Source: Bacteroidota bacterium
GTDB taxonomy: Bacteria; Bacteroidota; Ignavibacteria; Ignavibacteriales; Ignavibacteriaceae
Reading direction: 5' to 3'
DNA length: 64,000 bases
NCBI GenBank assembly: GCA_021777835.1
Contig: JAJYDC010000006.1
Location: 62,001-126,000 of the forward strand
Shown: positions 28,547 through 36,179 of the stretch, piece after piece
Numbering within the stretch: position 1 is the first letter of the stretch
Layout of the letters: every line of letters starts with the position of its first letter
Program-made: the position numbers and the translations under genes
The notes under the pieces: model-generated
Database searches by the model: none
Seen by the model: the letters and a program-made list of their open reading frames with translations, nothing else
Told to the model about the DNA's origin: nothing

Positions 28547-29560
28547 TTACTTTAAGACTTGTTCAATCAAATTTTTAAGGTATGACTGAGCCGAGTGATC
28601 GCGCACAGAGCGTTCATAGCCTTTATCCGCAATTATATTTCTTACTTCTTCATTATTCAGAAAGAATTTAATTTCAGCAGAAAGTTGTCTTACATCCTCA
28701 TAAACAGCAATTTCTTTGTCAATTTCATAAACTTGATTTAGACCCGGTATGAAATAACTTAGTTGAAATCCTCCGCTTGCACAAATTTCATAATGCCTGC
28801 CTTTTACCTGTTCTTTATCTTTCCTAAGCAGCAAAAGCTGCTTAATATTCTTAAGTGACGGTAAAGACCAAATCAAAAATGATAAATCATAACTAATAGA
28901 GTTGGAAAGGTTAAGATTTATTTTTGATTGATTAAAAACATTTATCATCTCTTCCTGTGAAATCCACTTGCCATCTTTCCCCCAGCCCCTACCGAAGATA
29001 TTTAATTTTATTCCATCTTTTTCTAATATATGCCGTACCCAATTTCTAAACGGGCTATAACCGCCGACGAAGGAAACATCATACTTCTTTTCAATATCTA
29101 ATTTTTTATAAATGTTTTGATTAAATCCGAACGGGGAGTATATGACATTTTTAATTCCTTCAAGTTTATATTGCTGATACATATAATAATCTGGTGTAGA
29201 GAAGTAATCAAAGTATTTCATCCAGTGGCGGACAAACTTTTGTCTCCATGGATCATCGAAAAAATAGATTAGGGTTTTGGTATATTTTCTAAATGACGAT
29301 ACTATCTCCTCTTCAAATTGATCTTCCCACAGCATGCAGAAAATTGCGATTCCGGGTTTGTCGCGGAGAATTATTTCCTTAAGCTTTTTATTCATCATTT
29401 CTTTGCCGACCTGCTTATATTCTGAATAGTAATCGTATAGCAAGACATTTTCTTTCCCGAACACATCACATAAAGGCAAATAGACATTATAATATTCATA
29501 TGAAAAACCGCGTTCTTCATAACCATAATCATATTTCATTATTGCAACAACTATTTTCAT
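28547..29560 (-). CDS. CgeB-like glycosyltransferase
   Basis: The 337-residue protein resembles CgeB/GT1-like transferases: an N-terminal domain rich in aromatic residues (YDYGYEERGFSYEYYNVYLP), a central YDVSFVGGYSPFRNW motif and a C-terminal RHYEICASGGFQLSYF motif. This ends with the pattern found in DUF3880/CgeB-type proteins. Substrates are unknown. It sits in the polysaccharide operon between the flippase and the GT2 gene. Confidence 0.8.
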   Translation of the reverse strand: MKIVVAIMKYDYGYEERGFSYEYYNVYLPLCDVFGKENVLLYDYYSEYKQVGKEMMNKKLKEIILRDKPGIAIFCMLWEDQFEEEIVSSFRKYTKTLIYFFDDPWRQKFVRHWMKYFDYFSTPDYYMYQQYKLEGIKNVIYSPFGFNQNIYKKLDIEKKYDVSFVGGYSPFRNWVRHILEKDGIKLNIFGRGWGKDGKWISQEEMINVFNQSKINLNLSNSISYDLSFLIWSLPSLKNIKQLLLLRKDKEQVKGRHYEICASGGFQLSYFIPGLNQVYEIDKEIAVYEDVRQLSAEIKFFLNNEEVRNIIADKGYERSVRDHSAQSYLKNLIEQVLK

Positions 29561-29573
29561 AAAATTACGTTTT

Positions 29574-30911
29574 CTATTCTAATGAATATTTAAAACTTGA
29601 AATGATTTTCCTATTAACAAAAGCAACGTGAATAAGATATATAACACCCACAATAAGCACAGTATATGCGACACCGTTTATACCCAGATTCTTTATTAAG
29701 AGAATGTTTAACAGAACCGCCACTACTCCAATCAATATTTTGGGTGCGAGATATTTATTCGGAAGATTCAAAGCCATTCCAAGTACCGTGTGAGCCTGCC
29801 CAGTAAAAAACATCCCGGTTCCAAAACATAATATCGGAAGCAAGTACCAATAAACGGTATAGCTATTATTACTCACTAACAAGATTAGTTCTTTCCCAAA
29901 CAAGTAAGTAACTATAGTTGAAAAAATTGATATTGCAAAAATTATAAGCATATTTATGCGGATATAGTGAAAGCCTATTTTAACGTTTTCAGAATTGTTC
30001 AGATCAGAATATTGTTTGAATATAATCGGAGTAGCAAATTCTGAAATAATATTATTAGGAATAATTATAAGCGCATTTACTATAGCCATCATAATTGCAT
30101 AAATTCCTACATCTGCCGTTGAAAGAAATCCGTTTATAACCCATTTTTCACCGTTAAGTTGAAGCCATCCGCTAATTCCCCAAATTAGAAATGGTAATAC
30201 ATACGTATATAATTGTGTATTCATTTCTTTGCGAACATTTTTAATAGATGATTTATCTAGGAGAGGCTCTTCGGGTAAGAATTTTTCAAAGTATTTTATT
30301 TTTATAAAAGCAAATAAAGTTGTATTAAACACCAAAGCTATGAATACATTTTTAAGTTCTAAAAGATTGAAATATCTTAATGAAACCAGGTAGAGGATTA
30401 TTGCTGCTTTTTCGATACCCTGTATGATTGAGTTTTCTTTTCTTTTACGAACTAGGTTCAATACGGAATTAAAGAATTCATCCACCTTAAATGTGACAAC
30501 ATATATTCCGGCAATTAAAAAGAACAAAGGAGATAGAGAAAAATGGAATAGCGGAGAGAGTATATAAAAAATTACAGCAAGAATAATAAGTATAATACCT
30601 GAAATTAAAAGGACTTTGTATATTAGTTTAACGAAAATATTGGAAAGAGATTTATCAAGGTAATGATAGTAAAATCGTAAGAACCCTTGTAGCACCGGAC
30701 CATAAAAGAGCATCCCGAAAAATGCAATAACAGATAATACCAAAGCATAAACACCGTATTGATCTGCACCTAAATTGGATAGAATTTTTACTATTATAAA
30801 GCTCAAAACAACCGTTGTAAGTTGACCTACAAAGACCCAACTCATTTCCGTAACTGAATCCGGGTTAATTTTTGACCGAATCAAATGAAAAAGCTTCTTA
30901 AATTGATCCAT
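29574..30911 (-). CDS. Polysaccharide flippase, Wzx/MATE-like
   Basis: The 445-residue protein has about 12 to 14 membrane segments and few charged residues, with WVFVGQLTTVVLSFIIVKIL in the first segment. It matches polysaccharide biosynthesis/export proteins that flip lipid-linked repeat units across the inner membrane. It is the first gene of the minus-strand polysaccharide run. No Wzy polymerase is in the window. Confidence 0.85.
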   Translation of the reverse strand: MDQFKKLFHLIRSKINPDSVTEMSWVFVGQLTTVVLSFIIVKILSNLGADQYGVYALVLSVIAFFGMLFYGPVLQGFLRFYYHYLDKSLSNIFVKLIYKVLLISGIILIILAVIFYILSPLFHFSLSPLFFLIAGIYVVTFKVDEFFNSVLNLVRKRKENSIIQGIEKAAIILYLVSLRYFNLLELKNVFIALVFNTTLFAFIKIKYFEKFLPEEPLLDKSSIKNVRKEMNTQLYTYVLPFLIWGISGWLQLNGEKWVINGFLSTADVGIYAIMMAIVNALIIIPNNIISEFATPIIFKQYSDLNNSENVKIGFHYIRINMLIIFAISIFSTIVTYLFGKELILLVSNNSYTVYWYLLPILCFGTGMFFTGQAHTVLGMALNLPNKYLAPKILIGVVAVLLNILLIKNLGINGVAYTVLIVGVIYLIHVAFVNRKIISSFKYSLE

Positions 30912-31155
30912 AACCAGGAAGTTTAATTTTAGAATATAGTCCTACGTAAATGGAATTCATTATAATTTCCGCCGGATAGTTGTTGCTCGTTTCTTTGTGG
31001 CAAATATAGAAAAAATTACTCGTATTTTTATACTTTGTTATTGAAAGATAATCCGTAATTTTATATTATAAGAATCAGACATCAATGCAATATTGATTTT
31101 AAGACTCTAACAATTTATTGAGAAATCATTTTAGTTTAATAATATTAGACTGCAT

Positions 31156-31944
31156 TTGGAAAACAGAAATAAAATATCTTCTATTGTAATAGCCAAGGAT
31201 GAAGGACAGAACATTCAAAGATGCCTGCAAAGCCAGTTAGGCTGCATAAATGAAATTATTGTTCTTGTAGATGAAAATAGTACGGATAACACTTTAGATA
31301 TTGTTAAATCCTTTCCGGAAGTAAAGTATGAGGTTGTCAGATGGATGGGTTACGCGCAAACCAAACAATACGCGGTGTCATTAACAACAAATGACTGGAT
31401 ATTTTGGATAGATGCCGACGAAGTAATTACACATGAACTTTCTCAAGAGTTAAATGATTTTAAAGCTTCGGATAATAAATTTGCGGCTTATGATATTCCA
31501 AGGCTTGCTAACTTTCTGGGAAGATGGATTAGACATAGCGGATGGTACCCGGGAAGAGTAACAAGATTATTCAATAAGAGACTTGCACGATTTAATCAAA
31601 AAGATGTGCATGAAAATTTAATTATTGATGGAAGCACAGGAAGCTTTAGTAATAACCTGCTTCATTATACCGATCCAACGATCAGACATTACTTTCAAAA
31701 GTTTAATAATTATACTTCCCTGGCAGCAGATGAATTGATCAAGCAGGATAAAAAATTCTCTTTATCAGATATAATTATACGCCCAGCTTTTATTTTCGTC
31801 AAAATGTACTTCCTAAAAATGGGATTTTTGGACGGAATTCAGGGCTTTATCCTGGCAGTGTTTTCGTCAGCGTATGTTTTTACAAAATATTGTAAATTTT
31901 GGGAGATTAATTATAAAGATAAAAACAAAGGGACAATAGATTAA
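31156..31944 (+). CDS. Glycosyltransferase family 2 (WaaE/KdtX-like)
   Basis: The 262-residue protein is a GT-A transferase: ISSIVIAKDEGQNIQRCLQS at the start, VLVDENSTDNT near residue 40, and the metal-binding DADE near residue 90. The later GRWIRHSGWYPGRVTRLFNK resembles WaaE/KdtX-like enzymes that modify the lipopolysaccharide core. A hydrophobic C-terminal segment suggests membrane association. The start is TTG 31156; no better ATG was found. It is divergent from the flippase and 2 bases upstream of nadK. Confidence 0.85.
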   Translation: MENRNKISSIVIAKDEGQNIQRCLQSQLGCINEIIVLVDENSTDNTLDIVKSFPEVKYEVVRWMGYAQTKQYAVSLTTNDWIFWIDADEVITHELSQELNDFKASDNKFAAYDIPRLANFLGRWIRHSGWYPGRVTRLFNKRLARFNQKDVHENLIIDGSTGSFSNNLLHYTDPTIRHYFQKFNNYTSLAADELIKQDKKFSLSDIIIRPAFIFVKMYFLKMGFLDGIQGFILAVFSSAYVFTKYCKFWEINYKDKNKGTID

Positions 31945-31946
31945 TA

Positions 31947-32837
31947 ATGACTATCGGCATAATTGCAAATATTAACAAGCCTAAAGTAGTTGAAGTCGTT
32001 TCTAACTTTATTAGAAAACTTAAAGCTAACGGAATGGATTTTCTTATAAGCGAAACTTTGCTTTCAAAAAAGGATCTTTTTACAGAAAAGACAAACAAAT
32101 CAAGTTATGTAAACAACGATAAGCTCTGTAAGAATTCAGATATTATTATTTCTATTGGCGGTGATGGCACAATGCTTGCGTCTGCGCATAAAGCACAGTT
32201 CCACAACACTCCCGTTCTAGGTGTAAATCTTGGAAAGCTTGGTTTTCTTGCTGAAGCAAACATAAGTGAGATGGATATTTTCATTGATGAAATAAAGAAT
32301 GGTAATTATGAGATTGAAGAAAGGATGGTTATTGAAAGCCAATGCTGCGGACACAAACTTGAAAAGCTTTATGCAATAAATGACTTTGTTATAGACAAAG
32401 CCGGCTGGCCTAAGATGATTGATATAAATATTGCAGTCGATTCAGAATACCTTACTACATTTGCTGCAGATGGTTTAATAATATCTACACCTACGGGGTC
32501 AACAGGTTATTCCCTTTCGGTCGGAGGTCCCATAGTTAGCCCAAAAACGGATGTTATAATATTATCGCCGATTTCTCCCCATAGCTTAACGGTGCGCCCA
32601 ATTGTTTTTCCAGGCAATCAGGAAATCACAATAAAAGCGAATTCACTTTATAAGGAAATTCAAGTTAACTGCGACGGTCAGAGGGTATTTTCATTTGCGC
32701 CTCCATTAGAACTTAATATTAAGAAAAGCTCACGCCCGCTTAAGTTAGTCCACACTTCATTTTCAAGTTACTTTGAGACGCTTCGTACTAAACTTCTTTG
32801 GGGTATTGATCTTAGAAATAATAATCTTCACAAATAG
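31947..32837 (+). CDS. nadK: NAD kinase
   Basis: NadK phosphorylates NAD to NADP. The signature GGDGTML lies near residue 72 and the second motif is TPTGSTGYSLSVGGPI near residue 180, both complete. Length 296 is normal. It starts 2 bases after the glycosyltransferase stop, so the two are probably co-transcribed. Confidence 0.96.
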   Translation: MTIGIIANINKPKVVEVVSNFIRKLKANGMDFLISETLLSKKDLFTEKTNKSSYVNNDKLCKNSDIIISIGGDGTMLASAHKAQFHNTPVLGVNLGKLGFLAEANISEMDIFIDEIKNGNYEIEERMVIESQCCGHKLEKLYAINDFVIDKAGWPKMIDINIAVDSEYLTTFAADGLIISTPTGSTGYSLSVGGPIVSPKTDVIILSPISPHSLTVRPIVFPGNQEITIKANSLYKEIQVNCDGQRVFSFAPPLELNIKKSSRPLKLVHTSFSSYFETLRTKLLWGIDLRNNNLHK

Positions 32838-32845
32838 GTATAATT

Positions 32846-33358
32846 ATGAAAAATATTTTCATCCTTTCATTTTTTTTAATCTTAGGATATAAGGCTATGG
32901 CTCAGAACAAGGACACTGTGGTTACGGATATTTTATCAGGCAGACCAATGCTGCTAGGTATTTGCAATAGGGAAGCTTTAAAAGATACAAGTTATTACTG
33001 GTGGTTTGAGTCCGAATATGATCTTTACAACGTAGATACTACTTCGCTTGAAAAGATAGCCAACAAGATGAATGATATCAAAATTACTGTAGTTATGGGA
33101 ACATGGTGCAGTGATAGCCGTAGAGAAGTGCCGCGTTTATTTAAGATATTAGATTTTATGAAATATCCATCTGATAATGTCAAAATGATAATGGTTGGCA
33201 GAGACAGAAAAGGAAAGGGTAACGAAGCAGACAGCCTGGATATTGAAAGAGTTCCTACAATTATTTTTTATAAGGGCGGTAAAGAACTTGGAAGGATTAT
33301 TGAATCTCCAACATTAACCCTTGAAAAAGATATGCTGAAGATTATAGACCAAGAATAA
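32846..33358 (+). CDS. Secreted thioredoxin-like protein with a single active-site cysteine
   Basis: A signal peptide ends at MAQN (about residues 1-20). The thioredoxin-like core carries MGTWCSDSRREVPR near residue 92, where CSDS replaces the usual CxxC, then ERVPTIIFYKGGKELGRIIE with the cis-Pro. With only one Cys in the active-site motif it should not act as a classical dithiol reductase. It may act as a monothiol carrier or a binding protein. It follows nadK by 8 bases. Confidence 0.85.
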   Translation: MKNIFILSFFLILGYKAMAQNKDTVVTDILSGRPMLLGICNREALKDTSYYWWFESEYDLYNVDTTSLEKIANKMNDIKITVVMGTWCSDSRREVPRLFKILDFMKYPSDNVKMIMVGRDRKGKGNEADSLDIERVPTIIFYKGGKELGRIIESPTLTLEKDMLKIIDQE

Positions 33359-33372
33359 CCGCCGGCTAAAAG

Positions 33373-33403
33373 ACCATTTTAAGTTTAAGAGTTAGAAAAT
33401 GGT
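33373..33403. terminator. Candidate terminator between converging genes
   Basis: ACCATTTT and AAAATGGT form 8-base arms around a 15-base loop. On the minus strand a short T-run follows. It lies between two converging genes, but stem and T-run are modest. Confidence 0.4.
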
Positions 33404-33441
33404 ATAATACATACTAAGTATGGGCTTTTGCTTAAAACTTA

Positions 33442-34056
33442 CTACCGTCGTTCGTATTTACCCATTAACTCACCTTCAGCAAGTATATGTCCGTTCATTG
33501 CTTTAAGCAATTGGGCTTTTGTTGCTCCCGATTCTAGATGATAATGAAGTATTGTATCTAATCCATAAATCCTAAAAAAGTACCGATGCGGTTTTCCGGG
33601 AGGAGGGCAAGGGCCTCCGTATGCAACATGCCCGAAGCTATTCGTACCCATCATTACTTCATCCGGAATATTCCTTGAAGGAGTAACATCTTCGTGAAGC
33701 TCCCTAAGGTTTGCCGGGATATTATAGATAACCCAATGGACAAAATCACCGCCCGGCGCATCGGGATCACTTAATATAATTGCAAATGATTTTATTCCAT
33801 TGACAGATTCAGTCCAATGTAATTGCGGAGAAATATTGCCACCGTCGCATGTATATTTTGCAGGAATAAATTCCCCGCTCTTAAACGAAGTGCTGCGAAT
33901 TTTGATTTCCATTTTCTTATGCTCCTTTATTGTTTGTGCAAACAAATTAACAGGGTTACAATTTATTAAAACAACAAGCAGGAAAAATAATAATGCGTAG
34001 GATTTTGAGGGTGTTGAAGAATAAGAAGTAATCGGATATAAATAATAGCAATTCAT
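33442..34056 (-). CDS. YbhB/YbcL family protein (phosphatidylethanolamine-binding protein-like)
   Basis: The core starts EIKIRSTSFKSGEFIPAKYT and contains LSDPDAPGGDFVHWVIYNIP and YGGPCPPPGKPHRYFFRIYG, the family hallmarks. The role in bacteria is not settled. The open frame gives 204 residues with a hydrophobic stretch (about 20-31) and LFAQ, a likely signal cleavage site. An internal ATG at 33912 (residue 49) has a very strong AAAGGAG site 9 bases upstream and would give a cytoplasmic form. Both forms are possible; the first start has no visible ribosome binding site. Confidence 0.9.
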   Translation of the reverse strand: MNCYYLYPITSYSSTPSKSYALLFFLLVVLINCNPVNLFAQTIKEHKKMEIKIRSTSFKSGEFIPAKYTCDGGNISPQLHWTESVNGIKSFAIILSDPDAPGGDFVHWVIYNIPANLRELHEDVTPSRNIPDEVMMGTNSFGHVAYGGPCPPPGKPHRYFFRIYGLDTILHYHLESGATKAQLLKAMNGHILAEGELMGKYERR

Positions 34057-34269
34057 AACGAAACTTTTAAATTTCTGTGGATAAATTAAAGCATTATCAA
34101 TTGTATATCAACTCTAATTTACATTTTATTAAGTTGTTATAATGAATTTCCACACAGTTTTACATAATCTAACGATTTATTCTCAGTTAAAATGATTATA
34201 CCCAACTAAGAAATAGAAATTATTATTAAATTTCATTACAAATTATTATTCATATAGAAACGGAAGAAT

Positions 34270-35577
34270 ATGAAAACATCTAAAAGCGAAACCCTATTTA
34301 ATGAAGCAATTAAATATATTCCCGGAGGGGTAAACTCTCCTGTCAGGGCTTTTAAGTCTGTAGGGGGTAATCCTTTGTTTATAACAAGGGGAGAAGAATC
34401 AAAAATTTATGATGTTGATGGAAATGAATTCATTGAATATATCGGTAGCTGGGGACCGCATTTATTTGGGCACAATCCTTCCTTTATTAAAGAAGCTTTA
34501 TTAAAAGCAATTGAGAACGGTACAAGCTTTGGTGCACCTACTGAACTTGAAGTAAAAATAGCTAAGCTTATTATTGAACTCGTTCCATCGGTTGAAATGG
34601 TGCGCATGGTTAACAGCGGTACAGAAGCGACAATGAGTGCAATACGTACAGCACGTGGCTACACAAACAAAGAGAAATTTATTAAGTTCGAGGGCTGCTA
34701 CCACGGTCATGCCGATTATTTTCTTATTAAAGCAGGGTCAGGAGCATTAACACTTGGAATACCTACAAGTCCGGGTGTTACGAAAGGCAATGCTGCAGAT
34801 ACTTTGGTTGCCGACTATAATGACATTGATTCAGTTAAAAAACTGATACATCAAAATAAGTCTGCTAATCATTCCGGAAAGAATGATATAGCAGCCGTAA
34901 TAATTGAGCCAGTTGCTGGCAACATGGGAGTAGTTAAAGCATCGAATAATTTTCTAAAAGAGCTTAGGGATATATGCTCTGAAGAAGACATTGTTTTGAT
35001 ATTTGATGAAGTAATGACTGGCTTTAGAGTAGCCCGTGGCGGTGCACAAGAACTTTTTGGCATTAAACCTGATCTATCGACTTTCGGAAAGATTATCGGC
35101 GGCGGACTCCCTGTTGGAGCATTCGGCGGTAAAAAGGAAATTATGGAAATGGTTGCACCAAGAGGCTCTGTTTATCAGGCTGGAACATTGAGCGGGAATC
35201 CATTGGCTATGGCTGCTGGATTTGCAGCATTAAGTTATATTAGAGAAAATCCTGAAGTATACAAACTACTTGAGGTTAAATCCTCTTACCTTGAAGCCGG
35301 AATAAAGGAGAATCTTAAACTGTTAAAAAAGAATTATGCTCTTAACAGAGTAGGGTCAATGTCAACGTTGTTCTTTGTTGAAGGTGAAGTTAATGATTTT
35401 AAGTCGGCAGTGAAATCAGATACCGCATTATATGGAAAGTATTTTCATGAAATGCTTATACACGGAATTTATCTCGCCCCGGCGCAGTTTGAAGCCGCAT
35501 TCATTTCTACAGCACACACTAGAGAAGACCTTGATAAGACAATAAAGGCAAATTATGAGGCGCTTAGTATACAATAA
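34270..35577 (+). CDS. hemL: Glutamate-1-semialdehyde 2,1-aminomutase
   Basis: HemL makes 5-aminolevulinate, the first tetrapyrrole precursor in the C5 pathway. It is a PLP enzyme with Lys274 in STFGKIIGGGLPVGAFGG. The start YIPGGVNSPVRAFKSVGG and IFDEVMTGFR (cofactor Asp) are typical. Length 435 is normal. HemH follows 4 kb downstream. The next frame, an outer-membrane protein fragment, begins 2 bases after the stop. Confidence 0.96.
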   Translation: MKTSKSETLFNEAIKYIPGGVNSPVRAFKSVGGNPLFITRGEESKIYDVDGNEFIEYIGSWGPHLFGHNPSFIKEALLKAIENGTSFGAPTELEVKIAKLIIELVPSVEMVRMVNSGTEATMSAIRTARGYTNKEKFIKFEGCYHGHADYFLIKAGSGALTLGIPTSPGVTKGNAADTLVADYNDIDSVKKLIHQNKSANHSGKNDIAAVIIEPVAGNMGVVKASNNFLKELRDICSEEDIVLIFDEVMTGFRVARGGAQELFGIKPDLSTFGKIIGGGLPVGAFGGKKEIMEMVAPRGSVYQAGTLSGNPLAMAAGFAALSYIRENPEVYKLLEVKSSYLEAGIKENLKLLKKNYALNRVGSMSTLFFVEGEVNDFKSAVKSDTALYGKYFHEMLIHGIYLAPAQFEAAFISTAHTREDLDKTIKANYEALSIQ

Positions 35578-35579
35578 AT

Positions 35580-35807
35580 TTGAGTGTCGAGATCTCATTT
35601 AACGGCCAAACAAACACTACTGATGAATCAAGTAATACTAAAGGGTTTGATTTTAATATTATGTTTGGCGGAGGAGTTGGTTTTAATGTTGGCCCTACGA
35701 CTTTGGGAGTTGAACTGAGATATACCCTAGGCACCGGAACAGTCGCAAGTGATGGCTCAGATATTAAGAATGGAGTATTTGCCATTCTAGCAAGTATCAC
35801 TTTTTAA
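35580..35807 (+). pseudogene. Fragment of an outer-membrane beta-barrel protein (3' end only)
   Basis: The 75-residue frame from TTG 35580 reads like the C-terminal part of an outer-membrane beta-barrel: alternating strands such as FDFNIMFGGGVGFNVG and TLGVELRYTLGTG, and a last residue Phe as in barrel proteins. It lacks a signal peptide and the first strands. The frame meets a stop inside the end of hemL. It is probably a stranded 3' end left by recombination, with its own terminator. A real small protein is the alternative. Confidence 0.55.
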
Positions 35808-35821
35808 TTTAATCAAATTCG

Positions 35822-35855
35822 AAGAAGCTATCTTTAGGGATAGCTTCTTTATTTT
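35822..35855 (+). terminator. Rho-independent terminator after hemL and the barrel fragment
   Basis: AAGAAGCTATC and its exact complement form an 11-base stem around a six-base loop, followed by a T-rich tail. It lies 14 bases after the fragment's stop and probably ends the hemL transcript. Confidence 0.88.
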
Positions 35856-36179
35856 ATACTAATCCTCTTCTCAATAAACATTATCGTTTTACTTCCTCTC
35901 TATTCAAAATAAATTAGAATTTGAAATTACATGATAATAACTTGTCTTCCGTGAATTAAAATATTTCTTAATAACTGAAGTCACGTAAAAATGAATTTTA
36001 TTAAAAAACCTTAATTAATCATTCCCCCAACTTGCCTCATTATTCATAGTAATAAACCATATCAACATTGATAATATGATATGAGTAATATCCGTTAAAA
36101 TTTTGCGTTGTTATTATTTCAACTTTTAATAATATTAACTTTACAGTATAAATTATTTTTTTACCAAGTTGGGCTCATA
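35856..36179. other. Intergenic leader of the subtilase gene
   Basis: These 324 AT-rich bases hold no convincing gene. CATATCA at 36058-36064 and TGATATG at 36077-36083 form a small inverted repeat. The open frame of the protease runs back to 36108 but the first 24 residues have no support. No clear promoter box was found. Confidence 0.5.

Noticed and set aside
36108..36179. Upstream extension of the subtilase frame from TTG 36108
   Set aside because: The signal peptide starts at ATG 36180, and the extra residues have no ribosome binding site or similarity to the family.
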